DNA of 64,000 nt from Lachnospiraceae bacterium (GTDB taxonomy: Bacteria > Bacillota > Clostridia > Lachnospirales > Lachnospiraceae): positions 1-64,000 of the forward strand of contig JAAWOG010000011.1 of NCBI GenBank assembly GCA_022799355.1, written 5' to 3'. A program made the position numbers and the translations under genes. The notes below the pieces were generated by a model. It saw only the letters and a program-made list of their open reading frames with translations. It made no database searches and was not told the origin of the DNA. Shown piece by piece: positions 36,875 through 45,193 of this stretch (position 1 is the stretch's first letter; each line of letters opens with the position of its first letter).

Positions 36875-36908
36875 CTCTATCTCCTATTCCGGTTATATCT
36901 CTAAAAGG

Positions 36909-38426
36909 TCACGCCATTGTTGCCACACGCACGAGTTCTTCCTCTGTGGCGCTTGCGTTGTCAAATTCGCCTCTGTTCTCCCCATTGTTCATCACAATGA
37001 TCCTGTCGCAGGTAGAGAGAAGCTCCGGCATCTCGGAAGATACTACCAACACTCCTTTTCCCTGCTCCGCCAGCCTGCGCATCAGTTTATAAATTTCCGA
37101 TTTTGTTCCCACATCGATACCCTTTGTGGGTTCATCAAAAATGATCAGCTCCGGGTTCGATGCCATCCATCTCCCCAGTATGACTTTCTGCTGGTTTCCA
37201 CCGGAAAGTTCCGTGATGATCTGGGACAGAGACGCGCACTTGACCTGCATCGCCTCCTCCTGCTCCCTGGCGACTGCCTGTTCCTCCTTCTCGTGGATAA
37301 TACCTGTAAGGCCGTTCAGCTTTGCCTCCTTTAATCCCTTTGCCTGCACCAGATTCTGTTTAATGGAATGGTACGGGGAGAAACCGGTCTCACGCCTGTT
37401 TTCCGTGACAAGGACAATTCCTTCTTTGACCGCCTGATAAGTACTCTTTATACTGAGCTTTTTCCCGTAGAGATACATCTCGCCGGACTTTATCGCCCTG
37501 GCACCGAAAATTGCCTCCATCAGTTCCGTCCGCCCTGCTCCCACCAGACCGGAAAAGCCCAATATCTCTCCTTTTTTCAACTGAAAACTTACATTCCTCA
37601 CCCTGTTATCTTTTCTGGTGATATTTCTTGCCTCAAAAATAATCTCATTACCGTAATCTTTATTCGGATCTTTCAAATGAGTTCCTTTGATCTCGCGCCC
37701 TACCATCAGCTTCACCAGTCTGTCCTCATCCATTTCCGAGATAGGATAAGTTCCGATGTAAGCGCCGTCTTTTAAGATCGTCACACGATCTCCAACCGTC
37801 AGTACCTCATCTAACTTGTGAGAGATAAATACGATTCCTTTTCCCTGCTTTTTCAGATTCTCAATAATCTGATACAGATGGTTTATTTCCTCTGTGGTAA
37901 GCGATGTAGTAGGCTCATCCATGATGATGACTTTGGCGTCAAACGCAACCGCCTTTGCGATTTCCACCATCTGTTTTTCGGAGATGGAAAGCTGCCCCAC
38001 CGGCACATTCGGTTTTCTGTCAAGCCCGATCTCCTTTAATACTTCCTCCGTCCTCTTTTTCATCGCGGCATTATCTACCACCGAAACTCCCGCCACTTTT
38101 TTTGTCAGAAGTTTCCCCACGAAAATATTTTCCTGGATACTGATCTCATTGATCACACTCAGTTCCTGATAAATAATGCTGATACCGTTTTCCTGGGATA
38201 TCTTCGGCGTAAATCTCGGAAATTCCTTTCCGCCCGCAACCATTATGCCTTCCGTCGGCTCATATGCTCCGCTCAGCATTTTCATCAGCGTAGACTTTCC
38301 GGCTCCGTTCTCTCCCAGAAGAATATGGACCTCCCCGGGGCGTACATCAAAATTGACGCCTTTCAACGCAGTGACACCGGGGAATTTCTTTGTGATATTT
38401 CTCATTTCAACTAAACTGTTCATCAT
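36909..38426 (-). CDS. RbsA-type sugar ABC ATPase (tandem nucleotide-binding domains)
   Basis: A CUT2 ATPase of about 505 residues with two nucleotide-binding domains. The first has the Walker A GENGAGKST, signature LSISEKQ and Walker B IIMDEPT. The second has the degenerate GLVGAGRTE loop, signature ELSGGNQQK and LIIFDEPTKGID. The asymmetric second Walker A is normal for RbsA relatives. I chose the ATG at 38426 with AAGG 8 nt upstream; the annotated-length frame would begin with GTG at 38456. The 108-nt gap after rbsB-like holds a GC-rich hairpin. Confidence 0.93.
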   Translation of the reverse strand: MMNSLVEMRNITKKFPGVTALKGVNFDVRPGEVHILLGENGAGKSTLMKMLSGAYEPTEGIMVAGGKEFPRFTPKISQENGISIIYQELSVINEISIQENIFVGKLLTKKVAGVSVVDNAAMKKRTEEVLKEIGLDRKPNVPVGQLSISEKQMVEIAKAVAFDAKVIIMDEPTTSLTTEEINHLYQIIENLKKQGKGIVFISHKLDEVLTVGDRVTILKDGAYIGTYPISEMDEDRLVKLMVGREIKGTHLKDPNKDYGNEIIFEARNITRKDNRVRNVSFQLKKGEILGFSGLVGAGRTELMEAIFGARAIKSGEMYLYGKKLSIKSTYQAVKEGIVLVTENRRETGFSPYHSIKQNLVQAKGLKEAKLNGLTGIIHEKEEQAVAREQEEAMQVKCASLSQIITELSGGNQQKVILGRWMASNPELIIFDEPTKGIDVGTKSEIYKLMRRLAEQGKGVLVVSSEMPELLSTCDRIIVMNNGENRGEFDNASATEEELVRVATMA

Positions 38427-38470
38427 CTCCACTACCTTTTCACAAGCTCTGTTCACGGTTTTTCGTTATC

Positions 38471-38510
38471 CGGCGGCACCCTGCCTTTTTCAGTTCATAA
38501 AGTGCCGCCG
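38471..38510 (-). repeat. Hairpin between the binding-protein and ATPase genes
   Basis: CGGCGGCAC (38471-38479) pairs perfectly with GTGCCGCCG (38502-38510), a 9-bp stem. No T-run follows on the minus strand, so it is more likely an mRNA-stabilising or partly terminating structure that raises binding-protein yield relative to the ATPase. Confidence 0.6.
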
Positions 38511-38534
38511 TATCTTGCTTACCTGTCTGTTTTA

Positions 38535-39578
38535 TTAATTTTCATCCTTTGTGATCAGGATAGGATCTACATACTCTTCAATGATAGCAACGTCACCCGG
38601 TTTTTCTCCGTTTTGATGTGCCTTAACGAGCAGTTCCAGAGACCTTGCCGCCACACCCGCGGGATCCTGCGCTACTGTCGCAGTCAGATTTCCTGCTTTT
38701 ACGGATTCGATCGCATCACTGTTTCCGTCAGTACCTACCACAATAATATCCTTTCCGGCGTTCTGTACCGCTTCCTGTGCCCCCATTGCCATGGTATCAT
38801 TACAACAGTAGATTGCTTTCAGATTTTCATTTTTGCTGATCAGGTTGGTCGCCAGATCATACGCTTTTGTCTTATCCCAGTCCGCCGGCTGGCTGTCTAC
38901 AATGACAAGCCCGGCCGCCTCAAAAGCCGCCTGGCAACCCGCTTTTCTCTTTTCACCGGAAGTTGCTCCCGCCTTTCCTTCGATAATAGCCACCTCGTCT
39001 CCGGAGGAAAGGAGAGATGCGATATATTCGCCCGCGGTCTTACCCACAAACTCGTTATCCGTTGTGACAAAGCTTACCAGATGGCCGCCTGCTGCCGTCA
39101 GGTTTTCGTCATTTACCCTCTCGTCAATATTTGCCACCAGATAGCCCTTCTCATTTGCTTCCACAATGGTATTTACCAAATTGGAATCGGACAGCGGAGC
39201 CACCGCAAAGCCCGCATATTCCCCGGACTGTATCATTGTCTCAAAGACATTCATCTGGCCTTCCACATCATCCTCCGAGTTTGCCGCCAGAACTTCCACT
39301 TCCACACCAAGTTCCGCTGCTTTCTCCTCTGCGCCCTTCTGAGCTGACTGCCAGAATTCGGAGCTCAACGTCTTTAATACGACACCATATTTTTCTCCGC
39401 CTGCCGCTGCTTCCTCCGCCGCTTCTTCGGCACCGTCTCCATCCCCGGCTTCCGTTGTCTCCGTTTCCGCCGAAGGTGTTGTCTCCGCCGCCGTATCCTC
39501 CGCGGAACTGCCGCAGCCCGCAAGCAACGCCGCCGTCATTGCCATTGTCAGTAACACTGTAACCATTTTCTTCTTCAT
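38535..39578 (-). CDS. RbsB-type sugar-binding lipoprotein
   Basis: A 347-residue periplasmic-binding-type-1 lipoprotein. The signal ends at the lipobox LLAGCGSS, followed by an acidic Thr/Glu/Ala linker to about residue 55. The mature domain begins YGVVLKTLSSEFWQSAQKGAEEKAAEL-like sequence and contains AIYCCNDTMAMGAQEAV and IVVGTDGNSDAI, typical of ribose/allose-type binding proteins. GGAGG lies upstream. It follows the FGGY kinase by 37 nt, opening the transporter part of the operon. The ligand is a monosaccharide; which one is not decided. Confidence 0.93.
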   Translation of the reverse strand: MKKKMVTVLLTMAMTAALLAGCGSSAEDTAAETTPSAETETTEAGDGDGAEEAAEEAAAGGEKYGVVLKTLSSEFWQSAQKGAEEKAAELGVEVEVLAANSEDDVEGQMNVFETMIQSGEYAGFAVAPLSDSNLVNTIVEANEKGYLVANIDERVNDENLTAAGGHLVSFVTTDNEFVGKTAGEYIASLLSSGDEVAIIEGKAGATSGEKRKAGCQAAFEAAGLVIVDSQPADWDKTKAYDLATNLISKNENLKAIYCCNDTMAMGAQEAVQNAGKDIIVVGTDGNSDAIESVKAGNLTATVAQDPAGVAARSLELLVKAHQNGEKPGDVAIIEEYVDPILITKDEN

Positions 39579-39615
39579 TTTTGTTCCTCCTGCTTTTGCA
39601 TTATTTTTTTATTTC

Positions 39616-40956
39616 TCACAGGAGACCGACAGCTTCTTTCAGTGTCAGTTCTCCTGATGCGATCATACCTGAAACCGCCGCACCGTATGCAGCTTCCTCC
39701 TCATGCTCCGCCATCTGCAGCTTCATATGGAACTTTCTGCTTATCACTTCCTGCAGATAATGATTTCTCCTTACTCCGTTGCCGGATGCAATGATCCTGC
39801 TTTTAGATAAGTGAAGCCCTTTTTCTATCCTGTTGTACATCTTATAAAGCTCCGCCGTCATCCCTTCCAACACGCCCTCCATGAGCGCCCTCGGCATAAA
39901 ATTCTCTGTCCCGATATTTTTGATGGAGCCTCTTTTTCCCGGTTTCTCTCTGGTGCCGGAAAAGGCGGTATTTACTTTCAGCTTCTCTGTAACGGCCCCC
40001 TGTTCCAAAATCTTTTCCATCACACCGTAATGGTCAATGCCTTTTACTCCCAGCGCCTCCGTGTAACTTCTGAAAAAACGCTCAAGGGCCGCATAAGCTC
40101 TGCCTCCGCAAAGGGAAGATCCCGCCAGAAGATACGTATCCCCCACAAAAGGCCTCGCCTCGATACCCTTTGCTTCAAAATACTCTCCTGAGAGTACGGA
40201 TATCTGTCCTCCTGTCCCCACGTTTACCAGAATAGAATCCGCCGCATCCTCCACCGATCCCAAAAAGCTTGCCTGGTTATCGCCGATAGCCGCACTTACC
40301 GGAATGCCTCTGTATGTACCAATACGGTCAAAGCTTTCCGTTACTTCCGGAAGTATCCCCGTATCCGCCCCCGCCTTTTTCAGTATATCCTCCAAAAAGA
40401 CGCCTTTTTTTACATCATACAGCCCCAGGCTCGCCGCATTACTGCTATGTACAAGCGGTGTTTTCCGTCCCGTCAACCGCATTCCAAGATAATCCATGAT
40501 CGTACATATTTTAGCCGCGCCCTCCGGCACAATCCCTTTTCCACAGTTATAAAGATGCGTCACCAGCCCATATCCCGAGGAAACCTTTATACCAAATTCT
40601 TTTTCTAATATTTCGCAGACGCTTTTATCGTCCTTTAAGGGTGTATTTCCCCTGCCGTCCTGCCAGGTATAAAGAGGACTGATATGCTTTCCGTTTTTAT
40701 CCAGGTATACAATGCCGTGCATCTGTCCGGTTAATCCGATCACGAAAATATCCTGATACTCCTCCAGTATCTCATCCAGCAATTTAAACACTTTCTTGAG
40801 AATAACGTCCGGATTCTGAATCTTTTCCCACTCCGGTCCCGACCGTATAAAACTCTCATTTGCGATGGTATAGGCTCTTTCAATCTTCCGCCCTTTCATC
40901 TCTACGATCACCGCACTGATCGTTGTCGTTCCGATATCAAGTCCCAGTGCTCTCAT
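39616..40956 (-). CDS. FGGY-family ketose kinase (first copy)
   Basis: A 446-residue FGGY carbohydrate kinase, first gene of the LacI-controlled operon. GLDIGTTTISAVIVE is the phosphate-1 loop, LTGQMHGIVYLDKNG and PLYTWQDGRGN form the sugar site, and IGDNQASFLGS carries the catalytic aspartate region. LVNVGTGGQISVL and ASGNGVRRNHYLQ are the C-terminal ATP motifs. The TWQDGR segment recalls sedoheptulokinase/xylulokinase relatives rather than glycerol kinase. GGGAGG precedes the start. A promoter with two operator palindromes lies 30-85 nt upstream. A paralog lies at 42485-43867. Substrate probably a ketose. Confidence 0.9.
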   Translation of the reverse strand: MRALGLDIGTTTISAVIVEMKGRKIERAYTIANESFIRSGPEWEKIQNPDVILKKVFKLLDEILEEYQDIFVIGLTGQMHGIVYLDKNGKHISPLYTWQDGRGNTPLKDDKSVCEILEKEFGIKVSSGYGLVTHLYNCGKGIVPEGAAKICTIMDYLGMRLTGRKTPLVHSSNAASLGLYDVKKGVFLEDILKKAGADTGILPEVTESFDRIGTYRGIPVSAAIGDNQASFLGSVEDAADSILVNVGTGGQISVLSGEYFEAKGIEARPFVGDTYLLAGSSLCGGRAYAALERFFRSYTEALGVKGIDHYGVMEKILEQGAVTEKLKVNTAFSGTREKPGKRGSIKNIGTENFMPRALMEGVLEGMTAELYKMYNRIEKGLHLSKSRIIASGNGVRRNHYLQEVISRKFHMKLQMAEHEEEAAYGAAVSGMIASGELTLKEAVGLL

Positions 40957-40984
40957 ACCACTTTTCCTCCCTTCTTTTTAAGTT

Positions 40985-41000
40985 GAGTAATCGGTTACTC
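40985..41000. promoter_or_regulatory. LacI-family operator O1
   Basis: GAGTAATCGGTTACTC is a near-perfect 16-bp palindrome with the central CG typical of LacI-family sites. It lies 29 nt upstream of the kinase start, downstream of the presumed -10. Confidence 0.82.
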
Positions 41001-41005
41001 TTATG

Positions 41006-41040
41006 AGTATAGAGTAACCGATTACTCAGCATTGTGTCAA
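41006..41040 (-). promoter_or_regulatory. Promoter elements of the ketose operon
   Basis: On the minus strand a perfect TTGACA (41035-41040) and a TATACT (41006-41011) flank operator O2. Their spacing of 23 nt is too long for one standard promoter, so either a different hexamer is used with one of them or the promoter needs help. The remaining part of the 308-nt gap to lacI holds only the lacI terminator. Confidence 0.5.
41012..41027. promoter_or_regulatory. LacI-family operator O2
   Basis: GAGTAACCGATTACTC is the exact reverse complement of O1, 27 bp away centre to centre. It lies between the TTGACA and TATACT hexamers, so repressor binding would block RNA polymerase. Confidence 0.82.
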
Positions 41041-41132
41041 CATATTTTTTACCAAGCAATTCATTTTTATATATTATGTACGAAATTATCTTTTCGTTTT
41101 TGTGCTAAATACACAACACCCATGATACAAAA

Positions 41133-41167
41133 CGCGGCATGATCCGTCTTTCACAAATCATACCGCG
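41133..41167 (-). terminator. lacI-gene terminator
   Basis: CGCGGTATGA (41158-41167 on the minus strand) pairs with TCATGCCGCG (41133-41142) over 10 bp with one wobble, followed by TTTTG. It ends the regulator gene before the operon promoter. Confidence 0.75.
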
Positions 41168-41264
41168 GTAATCTTATCAAACATATTAAAAAACTCTGAC
41201 CACTATTTCTCACAGTGACAATAGTTTCTTTTCCCGTCCGGCAGCCGTATCATAGCCGCAAATA

Positions 41265-42263
41265 TTATACCGTCTCCCTCTCAACCAGCTCCATACTCAA
41301 AATATAAGTCCTCTTTTCCTGATCTCCCCTCATCATCTTGATAATGGAGCCTGCCGCCAGGCTCCCGAGCTTTAAATAATCCTGCCTGACTGTGGTGAGT
41401 GCCGGAGTGACTCTCGCACTCAAGGGTATATCATCTATTCCGATCACCGATACCTCCTTTGGCACTTCCACCCCCTGTTCGTGAAAATACTGCAGGCCTC
41501 CGATCGCCAGAATATCCGAAGAGTAAAAAATACCATCCACCCGTTCTCCGCTCTCCCAGATTTCCCTTGAGATCTGATAACCCTGCTCCATCCCGACAGT
41601 CTCCACCTTATAAACCAGCCTGTCGGAAAAAACGATTCCATTGTCATGAAGCGCCTGCCTGTAACCATGCAGCCGCCTTTCCTGCGTCGCTATCGTTTTT
41701 GCGTGCAGAACGGCCGCAATATTTTTCCTGCCCGCCTTTATCAGTCTTTCCGCCGCAAGATAGCCGCCCTGATAATTATCACAGCCGATAAAACAAGAAC
41801 CCTGCTCCTCCTCTGCAAACGCCGGTTTCCTGTCCACATAGACAGCCGGAATATCCCTGATCGGCTCTATCTTCTGATCTCCGCTGACATAAATGATCCC
41901 GCCTACCCGCATGGCCCGGAGCATCTCAATATACTGTTTCTCCAGTTCCACACTTTCATTTGTGTCGCAGATAATCGCCATATAGCCCTGTTTCAAAAGA
42001 TCTATCTCTATCTCCCTCGCTATATGGGCAAAGAATTCCTGCGTAATATCAGGTATGATCACACCTACCACCTGCGCCTTGTCCACTCTCAGGCTCCTTG
42101 CCAGCTCGTTCGGACGGTAGTTATACTTTTCAATGACTTCCCGGACACGTTTTTCCGTCTCCTTGGAAAACCTTCCGTTTTGATTGATCACTCTTGATAC
42201 CGTGGCTACGGAAGTCCCTGCCAGCCTTGCAACTTCTTTAATTGATAGATTTTCGCTCTTCAT
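41265..42263 (-). CDS. LacI-family transcriptional regulator
   Basis: A 332-residue regulator. The N-terminal helix-turn-helix reads SIKEVARLAGTSVATVSRVI, followed by the hinge helix RPNELARSLR. The remainder is a periplasmic-binding-like effector domain (VGVIIPDITQEFFAHIAREI, FIGCDNYQGGYLAAERL, VIGIDDIPLSARVTPALTTV). It should bind sugar or a sugar phosphate and repress by steric blocking. It lies upstream of, and in the same direction as, the ketose operon, with its own promoter. One operator copy covers its own ribosome binding site, predicting autorepression, and two copies lie at the operon promoter. Confidence 0.93.
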   Translation of the reverse strand: MKSENLSIKEVARLAGTSVATVSRVINQNGRFSKETEKRVREVIEKYNYRPNELARSLRVDKAQVVGVIIPDITQEFFAHIAREIEIDLLKQGYMAIICDTNESVELEKQYIEMLRAMRVGGIIYVSGDQKIEPIRDIPAVYVDRKPAFAEEEQGSCFIGCDNYQGGYLAAERLIKAGRKNIAAVLHAKTIATQERRLHGYRQALHDNGIVFSDRLVYKVETVGMEQGYQISREIWESGERVDGIFYSSDILAIGGLQYFHEQGVEVPKEVSVIGIDDIPLSARVTPALTTVRQDYLKLGSLAAGSIIKMMRGDQEKRTYILSMELVERETV

Positions 42264-42267
42264 ATCT

Positions 42268-42283
42268 GGGTAACCCTTTACTC
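42268..42283. promoter_or_regulatory. LacI-family operator O3 (autoregulatory)
   Basis: GGGTAACCCTTTACTC matches O2 at 13 of 16 positions. It lies between the -10 element and the start codon of the regulator gene and includes its ribosome binding site (AAAGGG on the minus strand). Confidence 0.72.
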
Positions 42284-42295
42284 ATTTTCCCTTTT

Positions 42296-42325
42296 ATTCT
42301 AGCACAATTTCATAAATTGTGACAA
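42296..42325 (-). promoter_or_regulatory. Promoter of the lacI-type gene
   Basis: TTGTCA (42320-42325) and TAGAAT (42296-42301) are 18 nt apart. The spacer is largely a 7-bp palindrome, ACAATTT and AAATTGT around CAT (42304-42320), which could be a site for another regulator. Confidence 0.62.
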
Positions 42326-42418
42326 CTTTATTTTTGACAGGAGTTGACTGTGCGGTAACAATTCAGCCGAAAGGTTGAACTGTTACACTGTGCCGGATAT
42401 CGGTTTATCAAGAATAAA

Positions 42419-42442
42419 AGCGCAGGATATCGCACCCGCGCT
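42419..42442 (-). terminator. Terminator after the second FGGY kinase
   Basis: On the minus strand AGCGCGGG (42435-42442) pairs with CCTGCGCT (42419-42426), an 8-bp stem with one wobble, followed by TTTATT. It separates the second kinase from the lacI promoter. Confidence 0.68.
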
Positions 42443-42484
42443 CTTCAATAACACCGCATTTTTCTATGAGAAACATACCCCTAA

Positions 42485-43867
42485 TCAAATCCCCGCCGCT
42501 TCCTTCAGCGTCAGTTCCCCGGCAGCGATCATCCCGGAAACCGCAGCGCCATATGCCGCCTCCTCGTTCCGTTTCGCAAGTTCCAGGCTCATGCCGAACT
42601 TCTCGCTCATCATCCTCTGCAGATAAACATTTTTCCGGATACCATTGCCGGAAGCAACCATTCTGCTTTTGGGAGATGCCAAACCCTTCCCTATTTTTTC
42701 ATACATTTTACAGAGTTCTTTCGCCATGCCGTCAAGCACGCCTTTGACCAATGCCTGCGGCGTAAAATTTTCAGTGCCGATGTTTTTGATGGAACCCCTC
42801 TTTTCCGGTTTCTCCCTTGTGCCGGAAAATGTGGTGTTTACTTTCAGTTCTTCGCCGGCCTTCTTTTCACCAAGAAGCTTTGCCATCACCGCATAGTGAT
42901 CCACACCGCTGATTCCCGCCGCTTCCGCATAACTTCTGAAAAAACCTTCCAGCAGCGCATACGCCCTGCCGCCGCAGAGAGAGGAACCCACAAGCAGATA
43001 ATGCCCCGCCGCAAAAGGCCTTGCCTCAATCCCCTTGGCCGTAAAATATGTATCCGACAGCACCGAAATCTGCCCGCCTGTTCCCATATTCACTAAGATG
43101 GAATCAGATGCATTCTCCACAGATCCCAGAAAACTCGCCTGATTATCACCGATTGCCACACTCACCGGAATCCCGCGGCAGGTGCCAATCACCGTAAATT
43201 CTTCCGTCACCTCCGGCAGGATCACGGGATCGGCACCTGCCGTCCGCAATACCTCCTCCATAAAACAGCCTTCTTTGGCATCATACAGTCCCAGACTTGC
43301 CGCATTGCTGCTGTGCATAAGCGGCGTCTTTCTCCCCGTCAAACGCATTCCCAGATAGTCCATGATCGTACACACCCTGGCCGCCCCCTCAGGCACAAGA
43401 TTCTTCCGGCTGTTATAAAGATGTGTGATCAATCCATATCCGGTATAGGCTTTCACGCCATAATCCTCCTCCAGAATCTCGCAGATACTTCTTTCCCCTT
43501 CGGCCGAAAATTCCTCCGGCTGAATTTCTTCTGATGAAATGCCTCCCAATGGAATATTCCCCCTGCCGTCCTGCCAGGTATAGAGCGGGCCGATATGTTT
43601 TCCGTTCTCGTCCAGATAGACAATCCCATGCATCTGCCCGGTCAGCCCGATCGTATGAATATCCTGATAGTTCTCAAAAATCTCATCCAAAAGCTGAAAT
43701 ACCTTCCGCATAATGATTTCCGGCTCCTGAATCTTCTCCCACGGCAGATCCGTCCCTATAAAGCTGTCATTTGAAATAGTATATGCCTTTTCAATCTCTC
43801 TTTCATCCGTCTTTACCACCACCGCACTGATCGTTGTTGTTCCGATATCAAGTCCTAATGCCCTCAT
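42485..43867 (-). CDS. FGGY-family ketose kinase (second copy)
   Basis: A 460-residue paralog of the kinase at 39616-40956; they share the first eleven residues and long identical blocks such as LTGQMHGIVYLD, TWQDGRGN and SSNAASLGLYD. This copy carries a 13-16 residue acidic insertion after GNIPL. All ATP and catalytic motifs are intact, so both are probably active. AAAGGGGGCGG precedes the start. It follows the C-S lyase gene by 38 nt and ends at its own terminator, so it is transcribed apart from the LacI-controlled operon. I see no copy of the operator palindrome before it. Confidence 0.9.
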   Translation of the reverse strand: MRALGLDIGTTTISAVVVKTDEREIEKAYTISNDSFIGTDLPWEKIQEPEIIMRKVFQLLDEIFENYQDIHTIGLTGQMHGIVYLDENGKHIGPLYTWQDGRGNIPLGGISSEEIQPEEFSAEGERSICEILEEDYGVKAYTGYGLITHLYNSRKNLVPEGAARVCTIMDYLGMRLTGRKTPLMHSSNAASLGLYDAKEGCFMEEVLRTAGADPVILPEVTEEFTVIGTCRGIPVSVAIGDNQASFLGSVENASDSILVNMGTGGQISVLSDTYFTAKGIEARPFAAGHYLLVGSSLCGGRAYALLEGFFRSYAEAAGISGVDHYAVMAKLLGEKKAGEELKVNTTFSGTREKPEKRGSIKNIGTENFTPQALVKGVLDGMAKELCKMYEKIGKGLASPKSRMVASGNGIRKNVYLQRMMSEKFGMSLELAKRNEEAAYGAAVSGMIAAGELTLKEAAGI

Positions 43868-43905
43868 TTGCCGCCCCCTTTATGTTTTATTGTACTACTT
43901 TATAA

Positions 43906-45072
43906 TCAAAGTTCTTTCCCATAGGCTTCTGCCCCTTCGGCAAGCCGCCTTAGTCCATCCTCCAGAATACTCCGTGGGCAGGCCGCGTTCACCCGCAGAA
44001 AGCCTTCCCCGCTTTTCCCGTACAGTTCTCCCTTCGACACAAACAATCCGGTCTTATCCCGCAGATATGCCGCAAATCCCGCACCGCCGCTTCGCAGCCC
44101 TCTGCAGTCCAGCCACATCAGATATGTCGCCTCGGTATAAACCGCCTTTATCCCCAAAATTCCCTCCAGATATTTTTTCGTATACTCTTTATTTCCCTGT
44201 ATATACTCCCGTAGTTCATCCAGCCATGCCCCGCCTTCCGTATATGCCGCAATCGCCGCATCCACGGCAAAGCAGTTCGGTCCCGACACCTCATCCGTGT
44301 TCATTCCCCGCCGCACCTTATGACGAAGGACAGGATTGGGAACTGCCACTGCCGCACTCTGCAAACCCGCCAGATTGAATGTCTTGGTGGGCGCCATACA
44401 GATAATACAGTTATCCCTGCACTCCCCAGAAACAGAGGCAAACGGAACATAACTGCATCCCGGGCTTGTCAGATCGCAGTGGATCTCGTCAGAAACTACA
44501 ATCACATGATATTTTCTGCACAGTTCCCCAACTTTTGCCAGTTCCTCCCTGCTCCAGATCCTCCCCACCGGATTATGGGGATTACATAAAATCATCAATG
44601 TCGTCTCCGGATCGGCAAGTTTTTCTTCCAGATCCTCAAAATCCATCTCATAGGTTTCCCCATCATATTTCAGAGGATTCTCCAGTATATTTCTGCCGTT
44701 ATCGACAACAGACTGAAAAAACATATTGTAAACCGGCGGCTGGATCAACACCTTTTCTCCCGGTGTGGTCAGCTTCCGCACAATACTGGAAAGCGCCGGA
44801 ACGATTCCCGTGCAGAAAATCAGCCAGTCCTCTTCCATCGCAAAATCATACCGCTTCTTCCACCAGTTTACATAACTTTCATTCCATGCCTTCGGAATCA
44901 CGCTGTACCCGAATATCCCATGCGCCGCCCGTCTCTCAATCGCCTGACGGATCTCAGGCGCCGCCTGGAAATCCATGTCCGCCACCCACATCGGAAGCTC
45001 TTCTTCTCCCACATCCCATTTCAGGGAACCCGTGCCCCTGCGGTTTATCTGTGTGTCAAAATCATATTTCAT
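43906..45072 (-). CDS. MalY/PatB-family PLP-dependent C-S lyase or aminotransferase
   Basis: A 388-residue fold-type I pyridoxal-phosphate enzyme from the ATG at 45072 (MKYDFDTQINRRGTGS). The N-terminal YDFDTQINRRGTGSLKWD is the usual opening of MalY/PatB proteins, which act as cystathionine beta-lyases. LCNPHNPVGRIWSREEL is the substrate/cofactor loop, VVSDEIHCDL the Asp that binds the pyridine, and APTKTFNLAGLQ holds the Schiff-base lysine. A longer frame to 45099 lacks a ribosome binding site; the chosen start has GGAAAGGGG about 12 nt upstream, somewhat far. It may feed homocysteine to the methionine synthase at 56-59 kb. Confidence 0.88.
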   Translation of the reverse strand: MKYDFDTQINRRGTGSLKWDVGEEELPMWVADMDFQAAPEIRQAIERRAAHGIFGYSVIPKAWNESYVNWWKKRYDFAMEEDWLIFCTGIVPALSSIVRKLTTPGEKVLIQPPVYNMFFQSVVDNGRNILENPLKYDGETYEMDFEDLEEKLADPETTLMILCNPHNPVGRIWSREELAKVGELCRKYHVIVVSDEIHCDLTSPGCSYVPFASVSGECRDNCIICMAPTKTFNLAGLQSAAVAVPNPVLRHKVRRGMNTDEVSGPNCFAVDAAIAAYTEGGAWLDELREYIQGNKEYTKKYLEGILGIKAVYTEATYLMWLDCRGLRSGGAGFAAYLRDKTGLFVSKGELYGKSGEGFLRVNAACPRSILEDGLRRLAEGAEAYGKEL

Positions 45073-45193
45073 GAAACTATCAATCCCCTTTCCTTCCATA
45101 TATCATCTATTTTCTGGCTTTCTTTATCTGCAGACCTCTGTTTGCTGTTTTATAGCTCCCCGTAAGCTACATTACATTTGTCTCAGATACTCA

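Noticed and set aside
42355-42386. Imperfect GTAACA/TGTTAC inverted repeat upstream of the lacI promoter
   Set aside because: Resembles a half operator but has mismatches and lies outside any promoter that I can define.
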